20,189 nucleotides of DNA, taken from NCBI GenBank assembly GCA_021156265.1, contig JAJNBR010000017.1, positions 1-20,189 of the forward strand, read 5' to 3'. This stretch comes from Flavipsychrobacter sp. Its GTDB lineage: Bacteria > Bacteroidota > Bacteroidia > Chitinophagales > Chitinophagaceae. The notes under the pieces are model-generated. The model searched no databases. It was not told the DNA's origin and saw nothing but the letters and a program-made list of their open reading frames with translations. Below are positions 9,525 to 17,172 of this stretch, one piece after another (position 1 is the first letter of the stretch; each line of letters opens with the position of its first letter). The position numbers and the translations under genes were made by a program.

Positions 9525-11474
9525 TTAATATTCTACTTTAAAAATGTGTGCGGGCATTTCATGCGGGTTGAGCGCTACATAGTTCCATTCTCCCTGCCAT
9601 TGATATTTGTCGCCGCTCAAAAGGTCATGTACCATATAAGGTGCGTCTGTCGGGATGCCCAGTTTTTCTAACGGTACCCTTACCATCGCGCTGTGGGTGT
9701 TGTATGGGTCCAGGTTTATTGCTATCAACAGTGTATTACCATTTGAAATATCTGCTTTGCCATAACACATCACCTGGTCGTTTGTAGTTTCTGCCAGCTC
9801 GATATTCCAGGTGCTTTGCAATGCAGTATTTTCTTTCCGTATCCGGTTTATCCGTGTGATCATTTCCCTTATTCGCGTATACTCTTCCCAGTTCCAATGC
9901 TTTATTTCGTACTTCTCGTTATCAATATATTCCTCTTTGCCGGGCATGGGTGTCGTCAGCCCATACTCGTATACCGGGCCATATAAGCCATAGCTAGCGG
10001 ATAACGTTGCTGCCAGTAACAGCCGAATGATATGTGCATTCTCGCCGCCGTGAGTAAGATGCGGTGGTAGTATATCAGGCGTGTTGGGCCAGAAGCTGGG
10101 CCGGAAGTAATAACGCTTGTCTGTCTGAGTCAACTCGGTTATATACTCTTCCAATTCCTTTTTGCTTTCGCGCCACGTAAAATAAGTGTACGATTGAGTG
10201 AAGCCGATTTTTGCCAACCGTTCCATGATTCTGGGGCGGGTAAATGCCTCGGCCAGGAAGATCACTTGCGGGTTATCCTTTCTTACCGCAGGAATCACCC
10301 ACTCCCAAAAAGCAAGCGACTTGGTATGCGGATTATCTACGCGGAAAATGTTGATGCCTTTTTCTATCCAGAAATCAAAAATGCTTTTTAGCTCCTGCCA
10401 GAGGCCCTGCCAGTCATCTGTTTCAAAGTTGAACGGCAGGATGTCTTCGTATTTCTTCGGTGGATTTTCAGCGTATTGCACCGTTCCGTCCGGCCGCCAT
10501 TTGAACCACTGCGGGTGTTTTTTCACATAGGGATGGTCAGGAGCACATTGAAAAGCGATATCCATCGCTATCTCTATGTCCAGCTTTTTTGCAGCTTTTA
10601 CCAACGATTGAAAATCTTTTGTTGTACCCAGATCCGGATGTATGGATTTGTGTCCGCCCAGCTTCGAGCCAATGGCCCAGGGCGAGCCTGGGTCTTCCGC
10701 TTTTGCCGTCAGGGCGTTGTTCCGACCCTTGCGCTTGTCCTCACCTATGGGATGAATAGGCGGAAAGTAAACGGTGTCAAAACCCATCCTCGAGATACGC
10801 GGCAGCAGCTTTTCCACATCTTTGAAGGTACCGTGCTTGCCGGGTTCAGTCGCTGCCGATCTTGGGAACAGCTCATACCAGGTGCTGAAACCAGCCTTCT
10901 TTCTTTCAACGTCGATATTCAGTATTTGCGGAAATACCGTTGTTGTTTCTTTGTCGCGGCAATTGCAAACCGCTAGTTCTAATTGCTGGTCTGTAACTAT
11001 TTCTACTGCTGCTTCGGTCGATGCGCCTTTGATCTGTGCAGCCCATTTTTGCAAGGTGATTTTTTCTTTAGCCTTTGCACTGCCGGCAGCTTCACTGATA
11101 ATATTGGCACCTATCTCGAGTTCTATCGGCACATCTTGTCCCGCAGCTATCTTTTTGAGAAGACCTTTTTTCCATGTAGCAAAATGGTCGATCCAGGCCA
11201 ATACTTGGAACTGGTAAAAAACTGCCTTCTCCGGAACGAGTTTGAATTCCCACCGATCGTTATTGATGAAGTGCATCGGGAATTCTTTCCACACCCGGTC
11301 ACCTTTGGCTTTCACTAATACGCTTGCACTAATTTCATCATGCCCGTCGCCAAAGATATTTGCGGAAATAGTTACCGGCTCTCCTATAACAGCCTTAGCC
11401 GGATATCTGCCGTTCTCAATTTGTGGTGATACGTCTATAATGACAACTCTCTTTTTGCCATCGGCAGCGAGCAT
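9525..11474 (-). CDS. glgE: Alpha-1,4-glucan:maltose-1-phosphate maltosyltransferase GlgE
   Basis: GlgE transfers maltosyl units from maltose 1-phosphate to the non-reducing end of an alpha-1,4 glucan, making linear polymer without GlgA/GlgC. An N-terminal DUF3416-type domain (about 10-110, RVVIIDVSPQIENGRYPAKA) precedes the GH13_3 barrel. The signatures GFDTVYFPPIHPIGE and GRNNALTAKAEDPGSPWAIG are typical of GlgE. The nucleophile is D380 (NIFRVDNPHTK) and the acid/base E409 (FLAEAFTRP). The 29-residue spacing matches the D394/E423 pair known from the Streptomyces enzyme. I chose ATG at 11472-11474 (649 aa). A TTG three codons upstream (11481-11483) would give 652 aa. No clear Shine-Dalgarno site precedes either, as is usual in Bacteroidota. 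It is the first gene of the operon, so its upstream region (11475-11626) should hold the promoter. Confidence 0.96.
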   Translation of the reverse strand: MLAADGKKRVVIIDVSPQIENGRYPAKAVIGEPVTISANIFGDGHDEISASVLVKAKGDRVWKEFPMHFINNDRWEFKLVPEKAVFYQFQVLAWIDHFATWKKGLLKKIAAGQDVPIELEIGANIISEAAGSAKAKEKITLQKWAAQIKGASTEAAVEIVTDQQLELAVCNCRDKETTTVFPQILNIDVERKKAGFSTWYELFPRSAATEPGKHGTFKDVEKLLPRISRMGFDTVYFPPIHPIGEDKRKGRNNALTAKAEDPGSPWAIGSKLGGHKSIHPDLGTTKDFQSLVKAAKKLDIEIAMDIAFQCAPDHPYVKKHPQWFKWRPDGTVQYAENPPKKYEDILPFNFETDDWQGLWQELKSIFDFWIEKGINIFRVDNPHTKSLAFWEWVIPAVRKDNPQVIFLAEAFTRPRIMERLAKIGFTQSYTYFTWRESKKELEEYITELTQTDKRYYFRPSFWPNTPDILPPHLTHGGENAHIIRLLLAATLSASYGLYGPVYEYGLTTPMPGKEEYIDNEKYEIKHWNWEEYTRIREMITRINRIRKENTALQSTWNIELAETTNDQVMCYGKADISNGNTLLIAINLDPYNTHSAMVRVPLEKLGIPTDAPYMVHDLLSGDKYQWQGEWNYVALNPHEMPAHIFKVEY

Positions 11475-11626
11475 AGAATACAAAGGTTATTGTGTAAAGA
11501 ATACGGGTGCGGAGAACTCCGCTATGAGGATATTAAAAATATCGTTCCATAATATAGGTCGTATCACTTGTTAAGCGGCTGATTTAGAACAGGTATAAAC
11601 GCGACAACCTGTACGGGCTTAAAAGT
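11475..11626 (-). promoter_or_regulatory. glgE operon leader/promoter region with inverted repeats
   Basis: This is noncoding DNA between the glgE start and the terminator of the next gene. It must contain the promoter of the glgE - treS/mk - glgB unit. Three dyads can be seen. GCGGAG-AA-CTCCGC (11509-11522) lies about 35 bp before the ATG. GATATT-AAA-AATATC is at 11529-11543. ACAGGT-N12-ACCTGT is at 11589-11612. A near match to the Bacteroidota -7 element, TAACCTTTG (one base too long), overlaps the start on the - strand at about 11482-11490. No -33 partner was found for it. Operator function is inference. Confidence 0.4.
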
Positions 11627-11657
11627 AAAAGAACCGCCGGAGTCCGGCGGTTCTTTT
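11627..11657 (-). terminator. Strong intrinsic terminator after the DUF4402 gene
   Basis: This is a perfect 14-bp stem, AAAAGAACCGCCGG / CCGGCGGTTCTTTT, with a 3-base loop (AGT in + strand reading). Read on the - strand it ends in TTTTACTTTT, lies 20 bp after the DUF4402 stop codon, and separates that gene from the glgE operon. The A/T arms make it potentially active in both directions. Confidence 0.88.
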
Positions 11658-11677
11658 AGGAAAAATGGTTGTATAGT

Positions 11678-12196
11678 CTAGTTGTATTGTACTGTCACCG
11701 TAAAGCCCTGGCCGCTAGATTGGTAGCTACCATCTGCCTGGTTGGCACTTGCTGTAAGTGTGGCGCCTATTTTGAGTGTTTGTTTGCCCGAGTTATCAAG
11801 CGATCCGTTGCTGGGAGAGCAGACAAAGTTGCTTACCTGCATAGAATTGGAGCCGTTATAGACCGATATAGGATTTGGCAATGTTATGGTGTAAGTGAAA
11901 AGCGGTGCGCCGGTTACTTCGAATGATGCGGCTTGGACCGTTCCCTGGTTGGCGGGCAACGACACGCCGTTTGACGCCGTCCTCGTGTTATTAGTAGGGT
12001 CAAGTACTACAGTTCCGCCCGCGCTGGCAGATACTGCAATGTTGCCGAAGTTCAGGTCATTGATATTTGAGATCGAAATAGGTACAACGACAGTGGCCTT
12101 GGCATGTGCCTGCGCACTACCCGTCTGGGTTTGTGCTTTCGATGATTGAGTCAAACCAATCAAAACAGCGGCGGAAAAAAACAGGATCCTTTTCAT
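11678..12196 (-). CDS. Exported DUF4402 domain protein
   Basis: This 172-aa protein starts with a signal peptide (MKRILFFSAAVLIGLTQSSKAQ, cleavage probably after the KA at about residue 21). The mature part is a small beta-rich domain with the DUF4402 pattern: a region of the form ATVVVPISISNINDLNFGNI near the start, then GGTVVLDP, an F-x-V-T-G strand (ASFEVTGAPLFTYTITLP), and a closing G-S-Y-x-x-x-G-x-G-F-T-V-T-V-Q-Y-N strand. DUF4402 proteins are secreted, fimbrial-adhesin-like beta-sandwiches without known enzymatic activity. No lipobox or T9SS tail is visible, so it may be periplasmic or surface-associated. The start ATG follows an A-rich GAAAAAGAG leader. It is a single-gene unit bounded by the terminator at 11627-11657. 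I find no functional link to the glucan genes. Confidence 0.8.
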   Translation of the reverse strand: MKRILFFSAAVLIGLTQSSKAQTQTGSAQAHAKATVVVPISISNINDLNFGNIAVSASAGGTVVLDPTNNTRTASNGVSLPANQGTVQAASFEVTGAPLFTYTITLPNPISVYNGSNSMQVSNFVCSPSNGSLDNSGKQTLKIGATLTASANQADGSYQSSGQGFTVTVQYN

Positions 12197-12316
12197 CTCT
12201 TTTTCAATTGCACTGCAAATTACTCAGCTTAGAAAAGATTGCAGAGTTTGGGCGTGCGTTTAACCGCGCGTTAACAAGGCAATCACAACCGATAAACAAA
12301 AAACATTTGGCAAGTA
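12197..12316. promoter_or_regulatory. Intergenic region upstream of the DUF4402 gene
   Basis: These 120 bp should hold the DUF4402 promoter (- strand). One dyad is visible, TTAAC-N5-GTTAA at 12260-12274, about 65 bp before the ATG. On the - strand GTAATTTG occurs near 12220 but lacks the TA of the consensus -7 element. No hairpin terminator is evident after the amidinotransferase-like gene, which ends at 12317, so readthrough into this region is possible. Confidence 0.25.
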
Positions 12317-13240
12317 TTAATACATCATTTTCATACAGAAAACGCTGCCGCCCGACTTCATAAACTCGCTGGTGTCCAGTTCGGTCACTGCATATCCTTC
12401 GTCCTTAAGTATCTCCAACGTTTTAGTGCTTCCTTTTTGCAATATAGCCACCTTGCGACCATGGGCAATGAACGCGTGCGCATTGAGTGAAAAATACTTT
12501 ACGGCTTCATCTTCAGGGACCTGGTGCACTTTCTCAAACAATTGTTCGATCATTTGAAAGCCTTTGTTTGAAAACGCTGACCGGCAGAGCATAACGCTTT
12601 TAGACGATAGGGGTACGAAGCAGGTATCCAAGTGATAAAATTTCGGACTTACCAACTGCAGCGCTACTATCGGAGTATCGAGCATAGCAGCAAGTTCGTG
12701 GTAGGCCTCCAGTCCTGTACGGTGTCCATAGCCGCCATACAACAGTTTTTTTTGTGGGTGAGGTATCACATCTCCCATACCTTCAAACAAATTAGCTTTT
12801 TGGAGGTGCACGGGTTTAAAACCCTTTGCAGCAAAAAAGGATTCAAAATGGGGTACTTCCCGTTGCCTTGATTCATGGCGCATTTTGCTCATCACTACTA
12901 CCTCTTCGCCGCCTGCTTTTTGGTAGGGCAAAGTTTGGTTAGCACAAAACACCATATCCTCGCAGCCGGCTGCACCGGGAATAACCGAAACCTCGTCCAA
13001 TACTCCTTGCTGTTTTAGCTTGTCATATACAGTCCTCAGCCCCTCCCACTGCTGTTGCACTAGTTTCTTATTCGTTAGTCCGACATTGCCGGCCATATGA
13101 ACGTTTTTTTCGTCTACTATATCAAAATGGTCGGGTGAGCACAGAAGCACCCTGGTGGGATCCTGCCTGTCACCGATGTCGGCTATAGAAAAAGGTACGG
13201 ATTCGGTATAAACTTTTGCGTCGAGCATTTGTTGCGTCAC
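12317..13240 (-). CDS. Cytoplasmic amidinotransferase / dimethylarginine dimethylaminohydrolase-like pentein enzyme
   Basis: This is a 307-aa guanidino-group hydrolase or transferase of the arginine deiminase/DDAH/amidinotransferase fold. Motifs in order are an acidic substrate-binding site E94-D95 in GCEDMVFCANQTL, a FEGMGDVI loop (about 152-159), RT at 174-175 in YGHRTGLEAYHEL, catalytic H203 in FYHLDTCF, and catalytic C302 in SGGSVFCMKM at the extreme C-terminus. All residues expected for covalent thiouronium chemistry are present. There is no signal peptide, so it is cytoplasmic. The substrate (arginine, methylarginine, citrulline precursor) cannot be told from sequence. The reading frame opens at GTG 13238-13240, with AAGGAG about 14 bp upstream. 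ATG at 13226-13228 (303 aa) is an equally plausible start. It is divergent from the secreted deiminase across 213 bp. Confidence 0.82.
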   Translation of the reverse strand: MTQQMLDAKVYTESVPFSIADIGDRQDPTRVLLCSPDHFDIVDEKNVHMAGNVGLTNKKLVQQQWEGLRTVYDKLKQQGVLDEVSVIPGAAGCEDMVFCANQTLPYQKAGGEEVVVMSKMRHESRQREVPHFESFFAAKGFKPVHLQKANLFEGMGDVIPHPQKKLLYGGYGHRTGLEAYHELAAMLDTPIVALQLVSPKFYHLDTCFVPLSSKSVMLCRSAFSNKGFQMIEQLFEKVHQVPEDEAVKYFSLNAHAFIAHGRKVAILQKGSTKTLEILKDEGYAVTELDTSEFMKSGGSVFCMKMMY

Positions 13241-13297
13241 TAAGTAAGATAAGGCTCCTTACGGTGTGCCCTAAGGGTGTAAAGATAATCTTCGGGT

Positions 13298-13305
13298 TAT
13301 ATTTG
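13298..13305 (+). promoter_or_regulatory. Candidate -7 element (TATATTTG) upstream of the secreted deiminase
   Basis: TATATTTG matches the Bacteroidota sigma-ABfr -7 consensus TAnnTTTG exactly. It lies about 150 bp before the deiminase ATG. No TTTG-type -33 element is seen at the right spacing, so this is only a candidate. Confidence 0.25.
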
Positions 13306-13360
13306 GTTGCTAAGCGAGATTTATTACCCGATAGTTAATAAATAATCTGCAATTGTAAGC

Positions 13361-13368
13361 CAAACGTA
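13361..13368 (-). promoter_or_regulatory. Candidate -7 element (TACGTTTG, - strand) upstream of the amidinotransferase-like gene
   Basis: Read on the - strand, TACGTTTG fits TAnnTTTG and would start a transcript toward the amidinotransferase-like gene with a leader of about 115 nt. No convincing -33 element lies 19-21 bp upstream. Confidence 0.25.
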
Positions 13369-13453
13369 AATAGGCTCAAATAAAAATAATATACATTGCA
13401 TAACATGTAGTAACTTCAGTAATAGACACATTTTTTACCAAATCTTAATCTTT

Positions 13454-15256
13454 ATGAGACGATTGATAATCGTATCACTTCTTAGTGCGTTCTCGCTTGG
13501 TGTAAGCGCGCAGCGATGGCATATCATGCCGTCTCAGCAAGAAATCGAGTTTCGCAAAATGAACCCGAAACCCGCTCCCACGACAGCCGCAAAAACTACT
13601 GCAGTGTGGACTATGCCTGCGGGTGCGCGTTTTCCCGGCGAATTTGAGGAGTCGCAAGCTGTTCTCCTTGCCTGGGTATATGATGCCACCGTAGATGTAT
13701 CCTCTTACTATGCAAACGTTTGGGGCGATATGGCAGATGCTATACAAGATGAATGCGCAGTCTGGATACGTATCGAGAACGGCGCAGATAGCAATGCTAT
13801 TAAAACCTTTATGGTCAACAGGGGAACGCCACTCACCAATTACCGCTTTTATGTAACAACCGGCGATGATTTCTGGATACGAGATTTCGGACCACTGTCG
13901 TTCTATCACGGCGCCAACGACGACCTGGGATTTCTGGATATGAACTATTATCAGGGCCGTGCCAATGATGACGTATATCCTGACTTTCTTGCTAACCAAC
14001 TGGGTATTATGAACGTGCGCACCAGCCTGTATGCTGAAGGTGGCAACTATATTACCGACGGCCTCGGTACTTCTTTCCATAGCGACAGGATTTACGACGC
14101 CAACACTTTTTATCACCCGTGGACGCTGCAACAAGTGAAGGATACGGTTAAATATGTGTGGGCATCGAATGCAGTAGTAGCTACTCCAGAGTTGAAGTGT
14201 GACGGGGGTACCGGGCATAATGATATGTTCATGAAGCTGATGGACGAGCAGACATTTGCCATTATGGAGTATCCCCCGGTTGTGACGGCCATAGATTCCG
14301 ACATTATACAAAATGTTCTTACCCAGTTGTCGACATTGAAAACTCCATATGGCACTCCCTACCGCATCTTCAAATTGCCCATGCCTACAAAAGATAATGG
14401 TAGCTACTCCACCTCTTGCACCGCTATTGGTAACGATGCGCGTACTTTTGTAAATGGTCTTACCGTCAACAGGACCTACCTGATGCCTGCTTTTTCTAAC
14501 GGTACAAGCGGCAACCAGCAGGGCGACCAGAACGCTATTAAAATTTTCCAGGACAATGTGCCTGGTTATAAGGTGGTTCCGATCGATTCGCGTGGGCTTA
14601 CGATTTATGGGGGTGCTATCCACTGCGTTAATATGCAGATACCTGCCGATAACCCGATCCATTTCTGGCACCCTCCGGTTGTAGACCTGCAGCCCAAACA
14701 GGATAATTACCACATAGTTTCAAAGATTACCAACAGGAGCGGCATTGCCACTGCAAAGTGCAACTGGCGTATGAAAGGGGCGACTGCGTGGAATACTGTT
14801 AACCTTACCGACAGCTCCGGGTACTGGATCGGTGATATCGCAGGTACTTTCAATCATCCGGATATTGTTGAATATTACTTAACTGCCACCAGCAATAATG
14901 GCAAAACGATGACCAAGCCTATTACGGCTTCAACGGGCGGTTACTATACTTTTTACCTTAAATGGGCGGCATCGGTATACGAGCTCGACCAAAGCAGGAA
15001 TTTTGTGCTGAACCCCCTGCCTAACCCCACCAGCGGAGCGTTTGACATACCTGTTTCTTTCGAGACATCGATGCACTTTAAAGCTCAGATCACCGACGTG
15101 TTTGGTAAAACAATTGATGCCATCGATTTTGGTACCCGTGAGCGTGGACTGAGTAAACTACATATGGATATTACCAATCTGCCAACAGGCATGTATTTTA
15201 TACAAGTAATAGCAAACGGGCAGGTAGCCGATACCAAGCGTATCGTAAAACAGTAA
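13454..15256 (+). CDS. Secreted peptidylarginine/agmatine deiminase-family protein with T9SS sorting domain (PPAD-like)
   Basis: This 600-aa secreted guanidine deiminase belongs to the Porphyromonas-type PAD/agmatine deiminase family (PF04371). A signal peptide (MRRLIIVSLLSAFSLGVSA, cleaved before Q20) is followed by the catalytic domain (about 50-410). That domain carries D144 in WIRDFGPL, GGNY at 196-199 in AEGGNYITDG, H255 and D257 in GTGHNDMFMKL, and the nucleophile C391 in GGAIHCVNMQIP. Next come an Ig-like beta domain (about 415-500) and a C-terminal T9SS type A sorting domain from about residue 516 (NPLPNPTSGAFDI ... LPTGMYFIQV ... KRIVKQ). This order is the same as in P. gingivalis PPAD. 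The segment YYQGRANDD (165-173) resembles the PPAD YNRPRPNDD loop rather than the FNAWG loop of agmatine deiminases. It likely acts at the cell surface or outside the cell, on free or peptide-bound arginine. A terminator follows 22 bp after the stop. Confidence 0.9.
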   Translation: MRRLIIVSLLSAFSLGVSAQRWHIMPSQQEIEFRKMNPKPAPTTAAKTTAVWTMPAGARFPGEFEESQAVLLAWVYDATVDVSSYYANVWGDMADAIQDECAVWIRIENGADSNAIKTFMVNRGTPLTNYRFYVTTGDDFWIRDFGPLSFYHGANDDLGFLDMNYYQGRANDDVYPDFLANQLGIMNVRTSLYAEGGNYITDGLGTSFHSDRIYDANTFYHPWTLQQVKDTVKYVWASNAVVATPELKCDGGTGHNDMFMKLMDEQTFAIMEYPPVVTAIDSDIIQNVLTQLSTLKTPYGTPYRIFKLPMPTKDNGSYSTSCTAIGNDARTFVNGLTVNRTYLMPAFSNGTSGNQQGDQNAIKIFQDNVPGYKVVPIDSRGLTIYGGAIHCVNMQIPADNPIHFWHPPVVDLQPKQDNYHIVSKITNRSGIATAKCNWRMKGATAWNTVNLTDSSGYWIGDIAGTFNHPDIVEYYLTATSNNGKTMTKPITASTGGYYTFYLKWAASVYELDQSRNFVLNPLPNPTSGAFDIPVSFETSMHFKAQITDVFGKTIDAIDFGTRERGLSKLHMDITNLPTGMYFIQVIANGQVADTKRIVKQ

Positions 15257-15278
15257 ACTAAATTGAAAAATTTTTAGC

Positions 15279-15303
15279 ACAGCGCATCTTACCGGTGCGC
15301 TGT
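15279..15303. terminator. Bidirectional intrinsic terminator between convergent genes
   Basis: The 8-bp stem ACAGCGCA / TGCGCTGT has a 9-base loop. On the + strand it is followed by TTTTTATTTATT, which ends the secreted deiminase transcript. On the - strand it is followed by GCTAAAAATTTTT, which ends the histidine kinase transcript. The + strand T-run overlaps the kinase stop codon at 15306-15308. Confidence 0.75.
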
Positions 15304-15305
15304 TT

Positions 15306-17129
15306 TTATTTATTGGGTATCACGATATGGAAGGTGGCGCCCTGCCCCGGTACACCCGTGGCCCAGATAACGCCCTTGTGATTTTCTACTATCTTTTTAC
15401 AAATAGCCAGGCCGATACCGGTGCCTTCGTAGTCCACCTTTCCATGCAGTCGCTGAAACATCTGGAACATTTTTTCGGCATATACACTCTCAAAGCCTAT
15501 ACCGTTGTCCTCAATGGTAAGCTTAAGATATTTTCCGCCGCGTGGCAGGGGGACCTGGTCTGCCTCTGCGGCCGTCAGGTATTTGCATTTTATATTGATC
15601 ACCGGCGGAACACCGGGCTTGGAGAACTTCAGTGAATTGTTGATCAGGTTATAAAATAACTGGCGAAACTGCTTGGGATTTATATAGGCAGAAGGCAGGT
15701 TGTCTGCTTCAATAAGCGCATTTTTCTCTCTTATCTTGAGATCAAGGTCTTGTATCGCTTCATTCAATACCTCTTGCAGGCTATAACGTTCAAACTTGAC
15801 GTTCTGTGAAACTAGTGATAAGGAGAGGAGATCTTCGATCATGGATTGCATACGCGATGCCGCACCCACTATACGCTCAAAGAAGGTTTTTCCCTTCTCA
15901 GACAGGTTATTTTTCTCTATCTCTTCTATCATACCGCTGAAAGTGATGATCTTCCTCAACGGCTCTCTCAGGTCGTGGCTGGCAACGTACGCAAACTCTT
16001 CCAGGTTGGCATTCGATTGCTCCAGCTGCAGGTTTTTTTGCTGCAGTATTTGCTCCGATTCTATCTGCGAGGTGATATCTCGCACATACAATAACACGCT
16101 GCGTACACGCTTATTGTTGACTACGGGTATTGCCGATATGAGGATGTTAATCGTTTTTCCGTCCACTGCCACCGATGATTCAACGTTGACAACGTTGATG
16201 CCTTTAAGTGCTTTTTTATACGCTTCGGTAAAACTGGCGGCGTGCTCGGGAATGGAGTGATTGAGTAACTCTTCAAATCGTAGTCTGTGGATAGTCTTTC
16301 TTTCGATCTTCAGCAGGTCAGCGCCGGCCTGGTTGATATAGGTAAGGTGTCCCGTATCTGCGATACTGATAACGGCTACAGGTAATTCATCGAGCAGCAG
16401 GTCGTTGCTTACCAACTCAGAAATACTGAACAACCGGTACTGCCTGAGCGCAATGACCGCCGCTGCAGAGAGAATGGTGAGGAAGGAGGAAGTGACGGGC
16501 ACGGCGGGCCAGTCCAGTGCAAGGGGAAAGATGGCTTGCGTCACAACTCCGGCTATGGCAGGTATACCTACGCCGGCTGCTATTATAAATGCCTGCAACC
16601 TTAAAAGCGGATCTCTCCGTACTTTATAAGCATATATAAACAGTAGTATCCATGCTAGCGAAGCCAGGGTTGCCATCCAATATACCATGGCTATGTCCAT
16701 CGCTGCACGGTCGTGAAAATTCACCCAACCCCAGAAGTCGAGCAGCACGAAAACGTGTTCATATATATGAGCCTGGTAAATACCCAGGAAGGCGAAAGCG
16801 GGCAAATACAGCAAAACAATGATCCAGCGCGACACGAAGGTGAACCTGGTATAGAGCAGCACAAAATGCAGGCAAAGCGGGCCTGTAAATAGCCATCCCG
16901 GGCTCAGCAGGCAATCCCATTTATCCGCCATCTCCGCACTGCTGCTGATACGCGCCGAGGCGTCATTGAATTGCCACAACGCTGCACAAAGAGTAAAGGC
17001 TGCGAAAACATTAATGAGCTTGTTGCGGGGAAAAACGGCTAGTATATATGCTACCAGTATAATATTGATGAGTCCCGGTATGAAAGCCGCGAGGAAGCCT
17101 GCCATATTTTGGAACGTAAAGTTGAACAT
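15306..17129 (-). CDS. 7TM-PAS sensor histidine kinase
   Basis: This is a 607-aa membrane sensor kinase. Residues 1 to about 225 form an integral-membrane sensor with about seven hydrophobic segments, of the type seen in 7TM histidine kinases. A PAS domain follows (about 236-355; LLLDELPVAVISIADTGHLT, INQAGADLL), then a coiled coil (ILQQKNLQLEQSNANLEEF). The dimerisation/phosphoacceptor H-box has H385 in ASHDLREPLRKI. The HATPase_c domain has an N-box at about 498 (NLINNSLKFS), G1 box IEDNGIGFE and G2 box YEGTGIGLAICKKIV. It is catalytically complete but has no receiver domain and no response regulator beside it, so its partner is elsewhere. It starts 43 bp after the stop of the Omp85-type gene on the same strand with no terminator between, so cotranscription is likely. 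Confidence 0.93.
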   Translation of the reverse strand: MFNFTFQNMAGFLAAFIPGLINIILVAYILAVFPRNKLINVFAAFTLCAALWQFNDASARISSSAEMADKWDCLLSPGWLFTGPLCLHFVLLYTRFTFVSRWIIVLLYLPAFAFLGIYQAHIYEHVFVLLDFWGWVNFHDRAAMDIAMVYWMATLASLAWILLFIYAYKVRRDPLLRLQAFIIAAGVGIPAIAGVVTQAIFPLALDWPAVPVTSSFLTILSAAAVIALRQYRLFSISELVSNDLLLDELPVAVISIADTGHLTYINQAGADLLKIERKTIHRLRFEELLNHSIPEHAASFTEAYKKALKGINVVNVESSVAVDGKTINILISAIPVVNNKRVRSVLLYVRDITSQIESEQILQQKNLQLEQSNANLEEFAYVASHDLREPLRKIITFSGMIEEIEKNNLSEKGKTFFERIVGAASRMQSMIEDLLSLSLVSQNVKFERYSLQEVLNEAIQDLDLKIREKNALIEADNLPSAYINPKQFRQLFYNLINNSLKFSKPGVPPVINIKCKYLTAAEADQVPLPRGGKYLKLTIEDNGIGFESVYAEKMFQMFQRLHGKVDYEGTGIGLAICKKIVENHKGVIWATGVPGQGATFHIVIPNK

Positions 17130-17172
17130 ACCGCTATCTGCATTCTAATATAAAGAGAATGTTGCTATTTTA

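Noticed and set aside
10476..11318. Several overlapping + strand frames of 110-166 codons inside glgE
   Set aside because: All are antisense to GlgE sequence that carries family motifs, and they overlap each other.
13343..13366. Sigma-54-like sequence TTGGCTTACAATTGCA on the - strand
   Set aside because: The GG to GC distance is one base shorter than the -24/-12 promoter requires, and no activator gene or binding repeats are seen.
13475..14713. A 412-codon open frame on the - strand inside the secreted deiminase gene
   Set aside because: It lies wholly antisense to a gene with clear catalytic motifs, its translation shows no domain or signal, and it is rich in residues expected from reverse reading. 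It is a shadow frame.
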